This document shows positions 9,242-16,942 of a DNA stretch of 64,000 nt, piece by piece. The stretch is taken from the NCBI GenBank assembly GCA_028288365.1, contig JAQBNU010000067.1, positions 1 to 64,000 on the forward strand, given 5' to 3'. Position 1 is the stretch's first letter. Each line of letters starts with the position of its first letter. The DNA comes from Chitinophagaceae bacterium (lineage in GTDB: Bacteria > Bacteroidota > Bacteroidia > Cytophagales > Cytophagaceae). The position numbers and the translations under genes are program-made. The notes beneath the pieces are model-generated. The model was not told the DNA's origin. It saw only the letters and a list, made by a program, of their open reading frames with translations, and searched no databases.

Positions 9242-9552
9242 TATTCTTTTACTTGTCGTACTTCATCGACATAGATAGTGTGAAACAGTTTATATACTTT
9301 CATTAAAATGACTAAACCAACAACAGAAGCAGATACGGCCAATACTAAAATGAACAATGAAGCCAGCTCTCCGCTTTTATGCACTAAATCAAAATGAGAA
9401 AAGGCTACGAAGTTGATCAATGCCGCATTGATCATTAATTCCAATCCAATCAAAATAAAAACACCATTGCGTCTGGTCAATACCAGTAAGCTGCCTATGA
9501 TAAACAAGAAGGCACTGATGAGTAAGTAATAAGACAAGGTAATTTCCAACAT
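9241..9552 (-). CDS. nuoK: NADH-quinone oxidoreductase subunit K
   Basis: 103 residues, three TM helices. The conserved glutamates are in LIGLELMINAALINFVAF (TM2) and the SGELASLFILVLAVSASVVG stretch is typical of NuoK, an Mrp/MnhC-like proton-pathway subunit. It starts one base after the nuoJ stop and its stop overlaps the nuoL start. Confidence 0.97.
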   Translation of the reverse strand: MLEITLSYYLLISAFLFIIGSLLVLTRRNGVFILIGLELMINAALINFVAFSHFDLVHKSGELASLFILVLAVSASVVGLVILMKVYKLFHTIYVDEVRQVKE

Positions 9553-9553
9553 A

Positions 9554-10099
9554 TTATTCCCCTCTCTTTAACATCAGGTGAGCAGACAACCAGGCCACGG
9601 CAACCAAAACCAGTAACAATAGAAAGCCGATCAATTCAAATTCAAATACATACTCAGAGAAAATCGCACGTCCCAATTCCAATGGATTAGAAACTATTTT
9701 TTCTGAGGCATCCGATGAAGTATGATTCGCCAGCGCCGGAAAACGAAAATAGTTTTGATTGACCAAACGAATAAGGTAAGCGCCTAACAACAACATCCAC
9801 ACGCCCATCAATACCAAAGAAGGTACTTGCTTGCGAAAGGGTTGAACTTCACCTGTTGCACTATTTTTCCCTAAGTAGAAAATAAAGAACAACAGCAAGA
9901 CCAATACTCCTCCTACATACACAACGATCAACGACAACGCAATGAACTCTGCACCGCTCAATAAAAACAATCCTGCACTACATAATAAGATGAGCATTAA
10001 CGCAAGTGCAGCATGCACCATGTTCTTAGTGAAGACCAAATACAGGCCCGACACAAAGATGATGCAAGCCAATAGCCAAAAGGTAATCGCTGCAATCAT
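9554..10099 (-). CDS. nuoJ: NADH-quinone oxidoreductase subunit J
   Basis: 181-residue membrane subunit with five TM segments. FLLSGAEFIALSLIVVYVGG contains the conserved TM3 glycine/tyrosine region (IVVYVGGVLVLLLF) that forms the pi-bulge in complex I. The first codon overlaps the nuoI stop by four bases (ATGA), indicating coupling with NuoI. Confidence 0.96.
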   Translation of the reverse strand: MIAAITFWLLACIIFVSGLYLVFTKNMVHAALALMLILLCSAGLFLLSGAEFIALSLIVVYVGGVLVLLLFFIFYLGKNSATGEVQPFRKQVPSLVLMGVWMLLLGAYLIRLVNQNYFRFPALANHTSSDASEKIVSNPLELGRAIFSEYVFEFELIGFLLLLVLVAVAWLSAHLMLKRGE

Positions 10100-10935
10100 T
10101 CTGTTGTCTCTCCTTTCGTGGCATCATCATCCTTTTTCTTAGGAAGAGGAATTTTTATTTTTGGAGGAATAGATACTTTCGGTTTTGGTGTTTCTTCCGG
10201 CTTCGATTCTGCAGATGGCGTTACATTCGCATCGTCTGCCTTCTTCACCGGAATAGCTACCTTGGGAGGCATTGCCTTTGGTATAAATGGTTTGGGTTTT
10301 GCAACCGGTTGTTCTCCGTCTGCAACAGCTGAAGGTTTTTCTTCTGTGGCAACGGGTGCAGCTTTAGCGGCTAGCTTAGCAGCCTGCGCTTCGTCCCATT
10401 CTTTTCTTTTCACCACAGATTCTTCCGGAGAAAGATCTGCAAAATGATACACCATGTTGCGGATATCAAACTCGCTGTAATCGTATGCCTTTGTCATCGT
10501 CAAGGATTCGGTAGGACATACCGTCGTACACAATCCGCAATAGCAACACTTCGCCATGTCGATGTCGAAGGTCGCAGCGTATATTCTGCGCGTAGAACCG
10601 TCAGAGGTTTTACCAATTTCTACTGTAGATTTAATGGGATCAATTGCAATACAATCCACCGGACAAATCTTCGCACACAAATCACAGACGATGCAATCTT
10701 CCATTTCATTGTGCAATCGGTATCTTCCATTGTCAGGAACAGGAATGGATTCGTAAGGATAAAGCGTTGTGACTACTCCGTCTTTCTGATGAAAGTATGA
10801 AGTATCATCGATGCTCATTATTTTTTTTCTGTGTATAGCTGATCTAAAATGTTTCCATGCCAATAATACCGCACCAAGTAATGAACCGATGATGGTAAAA
10901 AAGTGTGTGCGATATGTAGAATTCTTTACAGCCAT
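10096..10935 (-). CDS. nuoI: NADH-quinone oxidoreductase subunit I with a Pro/Lys-rich C-terminal tail
   Basis: 279-residue complex I subunit carrying the two [4Fe-4S] clusters next to the membrane. An N-terminal amphipathic anchor (residues 11-33) is followed by ligand sets C81-C84-C87-C91P and C130-C133-C136-C140P. The family normally ends soon after residue 180-190. Here residues about 185-279 form an Ala/Pro/Lys/Glu-rich low-complexity tail with repeated elements such as KPKPFIPKAMPPKVAIPVKK and PKVSIPPKIKIPLPKKK. The tail is in frame and encoded right up to the nuoJ overlap, so it is not a frameshift product. Its role is unknown; it would lie on the cytoplasmic side near the quinone site. 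Confidence 0.96.
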   Translation of the reverse strand: MAVKNSTYRTHFFTIIGSLLGAVLLAWKHFRSAIHRKKIMSIDDTSYFHQKDGVVTTLYPYESIPVPDNGRYRLHNEMEDCIVCDLCAKICPVDCIAIDPIKSTVEIGKTSDGSTRRIYAATFDIDMAKCCYCGLCTTVCPTESLTMTKAYDYSEFDIRNMVYHFADLSPEESVVKRKEWDEAQAAKLAAKAAPVATEEKPSAVADGEQPVAKPKPFIPKAMPPKVAIPVKKADDANVTPSAESKPEETPKPKVSIPPKIKIPLPKKKDDDATKGETTE

Positions 10936-12015
10936 TTAAGCAATCAGAAACCATTTCCAGACGGCACTTGTCAGCACCAATAACATTGACAAAGGTAAAA
11001 AAAGTTTCCAGCACAAGTGCATGAGTTGATCGACACGCAAGCGAGGAAACGTCCAACGCAACATGATTTGCCAAAAGACAACCGTCATCGTTTTTATACC
11101 TAACCAAAACACACTCCAGGCAATAGCAGACCAATGTCCAACTGCTCCGCTTGTCCAGTCGCAAAGCGCAATAGCGGCGATATTCGGCAACGGTGAATGC
11201 CAGGCTCCCAGAAACAGGAACACCAGCAACAGCGCCACTAAGAGCATCATCGCGTATTCTGATAAGAACAGCATACCGAAACGAAAGCCGGAATACTCCG
11301 TGTGAAAACCAGCGACCAATTCTGATTCTGCTTCTGGAATATCAAACGGTGCACGGTTGCATTCGGCCAGTGTGGTAATGAAAAACAAAATAGCAACAGG
11401 AATGAGTACAGGAAAACGGATGATGTTCCAGGCAAAGATACCGCCCCAATGACTGACATCGACAGCTGGGATGCCAAACAGATACGAAGTGCTATGCAAC
11501 GCTTGTTGTGCAGCGATCTCTTGTAAGTTCAACGTTCCGGTAAATGTAACCACAGCCAGCAGACACAAACCCAAAGGAATTTCATACGAAATGATTTGAG
11601 CAATAGAACGCACGGCACCAAACAAGGCGTACTTGTTGTTCGCTCCCCAACCGACCATGAACAGGCCGATCACATCCAACGACACCACGGCAAAGATCAT
11701 AAAAATACCGGAAGGCAAATCAGAACCCACCAGGCCAGGAGCCCACGGTAGTGCAATGAATCCGCAGAAAATGGCAATAAAAATCAACCAAGGTGCAAGG
11801 CGAAATAAAATTTTATCGGAAGCATTGGGAATGATGTCTTCTTTTTGAAGCAGCTTGAGTAAATCGGCAACGGTTTGTAACAAACCTTTTGGGCCAACCT
11901 CTAGCGGTCCCAGACGATCCTGGACAAAGGCGGCAGCTTTTCGCTCGGCATATACCACCACTACGGCATAAAGCAGTATTACTGTAAGTGTTAAAAGAAA
12001 GGCCCAGACAAACAT
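10936..12015 (-). CDS. nuoH: NADH-quinone oxidoreductase subunit H
   Basis: 359-residue heel subunit that links the peripheral and membrane arms and forms part of the quinone chamber. Visible: YAERKAAAFVQDRLGP at the N-terminus (cytoplasmic loop 1), AECNRAPFDIPEAESELVAG with the E-channel glutamates, and HTEYSGFRFGMLFLSEY. ATG start at the head of the run. It directly abuts nuoI. No nuoG or other peripheral-arm gene lies upstream. Confidence 0.97.
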   Translation of the reverse strand: MFVWAFLLTLTVILLYAVVVVYAERKAAAFVQDRLGPLEVGPKGLLQTVADLLKLLQKEDIIPNASDKILFRLAPWLIFIAIFCGFIALPWAPGLVGSDLPSGIFMIFAVVSLDVIGLFMVGWGANNKYALFGAVRSIAQIISYEIPLGLCLLAVVTFTGTLNLQEIAAQQALHSTSYLFGIPAVDVSHWGGIFAWNIIRFPVLIPVAILFFITTLAECNRAPFDIPEAESELVAGFHTEYSGFRFGMLFLSEYAMMLLVALLLVFLFLGAWHSPLPNIAAIALCDWTSGAVGHWSAIAWSVFWLGIKTMTVVFWQIMLRWTFPRLRVDQLMHLCWKLFLPLSMLLVLTSAVWKWFLIA

Positions 12016-12200
12016 CTTGTACCAAAGTTAAAACAAAGCGAGGGAAAAGCGAGGGATTTGGGGAAGGAATTGGGAAGAGCTTTTCAACAGGGAAGGGAAG
12101 CAAAGCTTTATAGTGAATGTTATTCGTTATCCTGAATTGGAATGATTGTTAGGACTATTCATTAAGGATATACTAATCTTTACAATGGAAAGAAAGAATA

Positions 12201-12287
12201 GGGCATTCCCCTTCGGGTCGGGCTTTCGCCACTCGCTTCCCGCCGAAAAAGGCGGGAGAGCTCAGACAATGGCTCAATCCCTAATGC
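12201..12287 (+). repeat. Interspersed intergenic repeat, copy B
   Basis: Begins GGGCATTCCCCTTCGGGTCG, continues with GGGCTTTCGCC and ends CTCAATCCCTAATGC. This matches the start (GGGCGTGTCCCTTCGGGTCG) and end (ATCCCTCACGC) of copies A and D, with an internal GC-rich hairpin (CCCGCC, then GGCGGG). Confidence 0.75.
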
Positions 12288-12318
12288 AAGCCGGTAAACA
12301 ATTGAGGTTTGCCAATCT

Positions 12319-12398
12319 GCGTTAGGGATCGAGCGGAAAGCCCGAAGTGCGTAAGCATTTGCGCGTGGACGGACTTGAAGCGAGAGCCCGGCCCCGCC
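12319..12398 (-). repeat. Interspersed intergenic repeat, copy C (reverse)
   Basis: The reverse complement reads GGCGGGGCCGGGCTCTCGCT, then TCAAGTCC, and ends GGGCTTTCCGCTCGATCCC followed by TAACGC. This is the same order of blocks as the other copies. It faces copy B, so the pair forms a long inverted arrangement upstream of nuoH. Confidence 0.75.
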
Positions 12399-12516
12399 AT
12401 CGAGGTAGTACTATCCTTCCAAATTGCTAGGCGGGGAAACGTCCTTTAGTATCAAAAAATACTTCCATTCTATTTCTCTACTCATTAAAGCAAACCCAAA
12501 CATTCTATCTACCCTT

Positions 12517-13320
12517 CTACTCCCACAACGGATAATGCTCCAACTGCACTTCTTCTTTAAAAAATATACGGGTGGATTCTGCGAAAGAACGCGTATAATC
12601 AGATACATAAAACGTATGCTTGACGTCCTTGCCCGAACTGATCAACTCATGCTTGCGCAGATATTCTTTCAGGTGTTCGGCCACAATCATAGAACTATCG
12701 ATCACTTCTACTTTTTTATTATAAAATGCTTCGATCTCTTTTTTGATCAAAGGAAAATGCGTGCAACCTAAAATGAGCGCTTCTATTCCCTGTAGTGCAG
12801 GATCTTTTAAATAATTTTCAATGATGCTGTGACTGATGTTGCTGTTGAAAAATCCTTCTTCGATCATAGGCACTAACAAAGGCGTGGCCAGGGCTTTCAA
12901 TTCAATCTCTGCATTCGTCTTGTCCAGGCGCTTGCGGTATACATTGGAGGAAACCGTTTTCTTGGTACCAATCAAACCAATGGTTTTGCCTTCGTACTTC
13001 TTCGCCACATAATGCACAGCAGGATCGATCACATTCAACACTTTCGCTCTGCTGCCTACATATTCTTTCACCAACTGATAAGCCGCTGCTGACGCGGAGT
13101 TACAAGCAATCTGGATCACTTTGCAATTATTCTTCAACAAGACATCCGCAATTTTGATCGTGTAGGATTGTATCGCTGCCGTCGATTTATCTCCATAAGG
13201 TAAGTGCGCCGTGTCACCAAAGTAAATGATACTCTCCTGTGGCAATAATTTATTCACTGCATGCGCCACCGTAAGTCCGCCGATACCGCTGTCAAATATG
13301 CCTATGGGTTGATCGTTCAT
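12517..13320 (-). CDS. murI: Glutamate racemase
   Basis: 267 residues, usual length. Cytoplasmic cofactor-independent racemase that makes D-glutamate for peptidoglycan. IGIFDSGIGGLTV gives the N-terminal Asp/Ser site. The two catalytic cysteines are Cys73 (IACNSASAAAY) and Cys186 (LGCTHFPLI). ATG start with a clear family N-terminus. Confidence 0.97.
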   Translation of the reverse strand: MNDQPIGIFDSGIGGLTVAHAVNKLLPQESIIYFGDTAHLPYGDKSTAAIQSYTIKIADVLLKNNCKVIQIACNSASAAAYQLVKEYVGSRAKVLNVIDPAVHYVAKKYEGKTIGLIGTKKTVSSNVYRKRLDKTNAEIELKALATPLLVPMIEEGFFNSNISHSIIENYLKDPALQGIEALILGCTHFPLIKKEIEAFYNKKVEVIDSSMIVAEHLKEYLRKHELISSGKDVKHTFYVSDYTRSFAESTRIFFKEEVQLEHYPLWE

Positions 13321-13327
13321 AATAAAT

Positions 13328-13492
13328 AGTGGTCAGTGGTCAGTGATCAGTGATCAGTATCACATATCCCTACCCTATTAATAAAATGCAACTCTTTTGT
13401 TCATTGCATGTCAAAGTCTTCACCTGTTCTTTTACGTTAGACTTTATGAATTGATTTCTAAACTGACCACTGTCAACTGACCACTGATCACT
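13328..13492. repeat. Heptamer-built inverted repeat (AGTNNNC family), element 1
   Basis: The left arm (13328-13358) is AGTGGTC twice, AGTGATC twice, then AGT. The right arm (13461-13492), read on the minus strand, is AGTGATC, AGTGGTC, AGTTGAC, AGTGGTC, AGT. About 100 bases of AT-rich sequence separate the arms. The right arm supplies the TGA stop codon of pth. It lies between murI and pth. Confidence 0.75.
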
Positions 13493-14051
13493 TCGTATTA
13501 AAGGTATTCATTGTTCGTTCTAATCCCATCGAAGCAAAAGATAATACCGCTTCAACTGCCCGATCAATATAGGCATCCAATTCTTTTTTTTCTTCCTTAG
13601 AAAATTCGCCCAAAACAAAATCTACCTGATGTCCTTTGGAAAAGGCATCTCCTATGCCCAAGCGCATGCGTGGATACACATCCGATCCTAATGTTTCTTG
13701 TATGTTCCCCAAGCCGTTGTGTCCACCATTCGAACCTTTTGCTTTGATGCGAATTTTTCCAAATGGCAAAGCCAAATCATCCGTAATGACAAGCGATTGT
13801 TCTACCGTAAGCTTTTCTGTTTTCAACCAATAACTATAAGCCTTACCACTCAAGTTCATAAACGTAGTAGGCTTAACAAGTATCAATGTCTTCCCTTTGC
13901 TCTTGACTTCTGTATGATAGGCCAGACGTGACACAGAGAAGTTCCGCTGGTACTTTTCAGCCAGCCGATCCAACACCATGAAACCTATATTGTGACGAGT
14001 GTATGTATACTCGGCGCCAATATTTCCCAGACCGCAAATCAGAAATTTCAT
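13488..14051 (-). CDS. pth: Peptidyl-tRNA hydrolase
   Basis: 187 residues. Releases peptides from prematurely dissociated peptidyl-tRNA. MKFLICGLGNIGAEY opens the fold; His20 (TRHNIGF) is the catalytic histidine, TTFMNLSGKA carries the conserved Asn, and DDLALPFGKIRIKAKGSNGG the Asp and glycine-rich loop. The stop codon falls inside the heptamer repeat, so the last residues may have been trimmed or altered when that repeat arrived. Confidence 0.97.
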   Translation of the reverse strand: MKFLICGLGNIGAEYTYTRHNIGFMVLDRLAEKYQRNFSVSRLAYHTEVKSKGKTLILVKPTTFMNLSGKAYSYWLKTEKLTVEQSLVITDDLALPFGKIRIKAKGSNGGHNGLGNIQETLGSDVYPRMRLGIGDAFSKGHQVDFVLGEFSKEEKKELDAYIDRAVEAVLSFASMGLERTMNTFNTK

Positions 14052-14064
14052 AGTACAAATAAAT

Positions 14065-14099
14065 GAAAAAATCCTATCCCCCCGAAGGAGAATAGGATT
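14065..14099 (-). terminator. Terminator after rplY
   Basis: AATCCTAT (14070-14077) and ATAGGATT (14092-14099) form a stem; minus-strand T run at 14065-14070. Located 25 bases past the rplY stop. Confidence 0.7.
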
Positions 14100-14123
14100 C
14101 TTATTTCTTGACGAAAATCGAAA

Positions 14124-14702
14124 TTATTTTTTCGCAGGTTCGTTCGCTTCTTGTTTCAATGAACGAGTCACTTCAACAGTCGCAATCGGATTGCTTTTCG
14201 CGTTCAGGATAGTATATCCTTCTGCTACCACGTCACCAACTTTTACTGATTTAGACAATTCTAACGTAGAAATGTTTACAGTGATAGAGCTTGGCAATTT
14301 ATCAGGAGTAGCTTTTACCGTTAGTTTTTTCATTTTTTGGTTAAAGCGACCACCTTTCAATACTCCAGGAGAAGTACCTTCAAATGTAACCGGAATATCC
14401 ATTTTCACTACTTTACCAGCGACCAACTCCAAGAAGTCAGCGTGAAGAATCATTTCACTTACTGGATGAAATTGTGCATCCTGCAAAATAGCCGTGTATT
14501 TTTTACCTTCTACATGGATCACAGCCTGAACTGCATCACCCGTGTAAATGATGTCTTTGAACAAAAACATTGGAGTGGAGAAGTGAACCACTTCAGAACC
14601 GCCATACAGTACGCAAGGAACTTGTGCTTCCGCTCTCAATTGAGCAGATTCCTTCTTACCGAGATTTGCTCTTTTATACCCTATAATCTCTACTTGTTTC
14701 AT
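14124..14702 (-). CDS. rplY: 50S ribosomal protein L25/general stress protein Ctc
   Basis: 192 residues, the long two-domain L25 (CTC/TL5) type that binds 5S rRNA. The N-terminal L25 domain (VEIIGYKRANLGKKESAQLR, then VPCVLYGG) covers residues 1-90. The C-terminal beta domain includes MDIPVTFEGTSPGVLKGG. The end is acidic/Lys-rich (QEANEPAKK). It sits between prs and pth, a common bacterial order prs-rplY-pth, with its own terminator before pth. Confidence 0.96.
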   Translation of the reverse strand: MKQVEIIGYKRANLGKKESAQLRAEAQVPCVLYGGSEVVHFSTPMFLFKDIIYTGDAVQAVIHVEGKKYTAILQDAQFHPVSEMILHADFLELVAGKVVKMDIPVTFEGTSPGVLKGGRFNQKMKKLTVKATPDKLPSSITVNISTLELSKSVKVGDVVAEGYTILNAKSNPIATVEVTRSLKQEANEPAKK

Positions 14703-14726
14703 ATTATTATTATTTAAATTGGTTAC

Positions 14727-15656
14727 TTATTCAACGAACAAAGAGCTGATCGACTCATTGTCCTGGATTTTACGAATAGCTTTTGCAAATAAATCTGCTA
14801 CCGTAAATATTCTTATTTTAGATGATTCTTTTTTCAACGGAATAGTATCCGTCACCCAAAGTTCTGTCAACACCGATTTCTCAATGTTGTCGTAAGCATT
14901 ACCAGATAAGATACCGTGTGTACATACCGCACGTACACTCTTCGCACCTTTTTCAAGAATGATCTGAGCAGCTTTGGTAATGGTACCACCTGTATCGATC
15001 AAGTCATCGATCAATACGACATCTGCACCTTCTACATCTCCGATCAATTGCATCGAAGCCACTTCATTGGCACGCTTGCGGTATTTATCGCATACGACCA
15101 AATCAACATGCAAAAACTTAGCGAAATCTCTCGCTCTCTTTACCCCCCCAACATCCGGAGAAGCAATCAGCAAGGTTTCTTTATTGAGTTGTCTTAATTC
15201 AGGTATAAAGATGGCAGCACCGTCTAAGTGATCTACCGGGATATCAAAGAATCCCTGTATCTGACCAGCGTGCAAATCGCAAGTCATCAAACGATTTACT
15301 CCTGAAGCTTGTAAAATATTCGCTACCAGCTTAGCCGCAATGGGTACGCGTGGTTTGTCTTTTCTATCCTGACGGGCATATCCGAAATAAGGAATCACCG
15401 CCGTGACACTTTTTGCAGAAGCTCTTTTCGCAGCATCTACCAAAAGCAATAACTCCATCAGGTTGTCCGCAGAAGGAAAAGTAGATTGGATGATGTATAC
15501 ATCACAACCTCTGATGGATTCGTCATAACTAACAGACTGTTCCCCATCGCTGAAACGGCTGATGGTTACAGCTCCCAATTCTTTTCCATAAGACTTAGCA
15601 ATTTTTTCAGCTAAATACCTGGAGTTTGTTCCGGAAAAGATTTTTACGTAAGACAT
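14727..15656 (-). CDS. prs: Ribose-phosphate pyrophosphokinase
   Basis: 309 residues from the ATG giving MSYVKIFSGTNS, which aligns with the usual N-terminus of the family; a GTG eight codons upstream is possible but less likely. Makes PRPP from ribose 5-phosphate and ATP for nucleotide, His and Trp synthesis. Seen: FSDGEQSV, IPYFGYARQDRKDKPR, the Mg/ATP-binding CDLHAGQIQGFF, and the PRPP loop VLIDDLIDTGGT. Confidence 0.97.
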   Translation of the reverse strand: MSYVKIFSGTNSRYLAEKIAKSYGKELGAVTISRFSDGEQSVSYDESIRGCDVYIIQSTFPSADNLMELLLLVDAAKRASAKSVTAVIPYFGYARQDRKDKPRVPIAAKLVANILQASGVNRLMTCDLHAGQIQGFFDIPVDHLDGAAIFIPELRQLNKETLLIASPDVGGVKRARDFAKFLHVDLVVCDKYRKRANEVASMQLIGDVEGADVVLIDDLIDTGGTITKAAQIILEKGAKSVRAVCTHGILSGNAYDNIEKSVLTELWVTDTIPLKKESSKIRIFTVADLFAKAIRKIQDNESISSLFVE

Positions 15657-15736
15657 TACGTTTGGAGAGTTTATAGTCACTTTAGTTATAAAAAAAGAAA
15701 GGTTCCCAGAGCGAGCTCGGGAACGCTTTCATTTTG

Positions 15737-15809
15737 TTGACCGACCAGGGCTCGAACCTGGACTCTTCTGGACCAAAACCAGACGTGTTGCCAGTTACAC
15801 CATCGGTCA
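15737..15809 (-). tRNA. tRNA-Gln (anticodon TTG)
   Basis: A 73-base cloverleaf on the minus strand: acceptor TGACCGA paired with TCGGTCA, D-loop GGTGTAACTGGCAACAC, anticodon stem TCTGG/CCAGA with loop TTTTGGT (anticodon TTG, reading CAA), and T-arm CCAGGTTCGAGCCCTGG. CCA is not encoded. Located upstream of prs. Confidence 0.96.
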
Positions 15810-15966
15810 AAACTAGCTTTTAAATCACTATTCCTGAGAATAGCGAGTGCAAAGATAAATCAAAAATCTGTTTATACAAACGTGGATTCCAAATTATTTC
15901 GATAAAAATGGCTGTTTTGTCCACATTAAAGGACTTTATAGTAGTGGCACAGGAAGGGCATAAATA

Positions 15967-15990
15967 AAGCCCCGCTAGCAGGCGGGGCTT
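15967..15990 (-). terminator. Terminator-like hairpin after lipoprotein gene
   Basis: AAGCCCCGC (15967-15975) pairs with GCGGGGCTT (15982-15990), loop of six. A modest T-rich stretch follows on the minus strand. Lies 30 bases downstream of the lipoprotein stop. Confidence 0.75.
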
Positions 15991-16021
15991 CCAATAGATT
16001 AGATTCTTGATGCTAGTTCTT

Positions 16022-16867
16022 TTACAAACTCAGATCGTAGGTCTTTCCATCTGTATGAGTATATGTTACATCTCTGTCACAGCTGGTACCGTTTCCATAA
16101 TCAATGGATCTTTTACCATCAATTGTAGTTACTGATATGGTACCGCCTGAAGGCATGTATATATAATAGGTAAGGAAACATTCTAACTTCACAATCAGAT
16201 TGGTAATCGTCATGGTATAAGCATTGCCTGCTCTTGATACTCCACTTGCAGTACCCGAGATACTATACACATCGTCTACTAAATTACCAAGGGTACCATA
16301 ACCATCTGTCCAAGTTCTTGTACGTGTTGATTTCCAAGTAGTATATGTTCCATCGCTATAAATGACTTGAGCATAACTACCAGATGTTCCTGAAGAATCT
16401 GAATCTACCACGCTATAAGAATAACTACCATTATTAGTGACTGTTCTTCTTCCTTTGATATGCTTGTCAGCAACATAATAGTTTTGTGCGGTGATTGTAA
16501 TCACAGATCCCGTGTTTCTGTATTTATCCGTATACGTAATCAGGAGTTTTCCTTTGCGTATTTTCCCATCACTACTTGCAGTCGATCCGTTTGTTCCATA
16601 GTCTACAGTGATCGTACCTGTAGTACCTGAACCAGGTGCAAATGTTACCGTAGGATAAGTGGATTCAGTTCTGGTATTAACACCATTGGTGTTAATTTGA
16701 TCTTCCGAGATTTTCAACGCATCGTCCCATTGGCTTTGAGCCTCATTGGATTCACTGGCTACACCAGCACCCGGATTGGCATCTTCTTTTTTCTTTTTAC
16801 AGGCCGAAACATAAACAAGTGTCAGCATAAGTGACATTGCGAAAACTATGGATGCAATTCTTTTCAT
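16022..16867 (-). CDS. Predicted lipoprotein of unknown function
   Basis: 281 residues. A hydrophobic signal ends in the lipobox VYVSAC (Cys23), followed by KKKKED, so it should be a lipoprotein exported across the inner membrane. The rest is Ser/Thr/Gly/Tyr-rich and beta-strand-like (GSGTTGTITVDYGTNG, YTMTITNLIVKLE, GGTISVTTIDGKRSIDYG), consistent with the many Bacteroidota lipoproteins with duplicated beta modules: the N-terminal GTITVDYGTN and C-terminal GGTISVTTIDGKRSIDYGNG halves look related. I do not recognise a named family. Confidence 0.85.
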   Translation of the reverse strand: MKRIASIVFAMSLMLTLVYVSACKKKKEDANPGAGVASESNEAQSQWDDALKISEDQINTNGVNTRTESTYPTVTFAPGSGTTGTITVDYGTNGSTASSDGKIRKGKLLITYTDKYRNTGSVITITAQNYYVADKHIKGRRTVTNNGSYSYSVVDSDSSGTSGSYAQVIYSDGTYTTWKSTRTRTWTDGYGTLGNLVDDVYSISGTASGVSRAGNAYTMTITNLIVKLECFLTYYIYMPSGGTISVTTIDGKRSIDYGNGTSCDRDVTYTHTDGKTYDLSL

Positions 16868-16942
16868 GTCGATTTATTTTGGTTGGAGTTAAATACAAAA
16901 TTAGATGTTCGTTGGACTCTTAAAAAAGCATAAAGTTTAAAC

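Larger units (their letters stand above)
12016..12516. other. 501-base intergenic region upstream of nuoH
   Basis: No gene is supported here. It should hold the nuoH promoter. Positions about 12030-12105 are strongly purine-rich on the plus strand, with AAGCGAGGGA occurring twice. Positions 12201-12287 and 12319-12398 are two copies of the interspersed repeat in head-to-head inverted orientation. The rest is AT-rich without a recognisable motif. Confidence 0.7.

Noticed and set aside
12030-12105. Purine-rich tract with AAGCGAGGGA twice, considered as a triplex or operator upstream of nuoH
   Set aside because: Only two imperfect units, no symmetry, no independent evidence; listed only as part of the gap.
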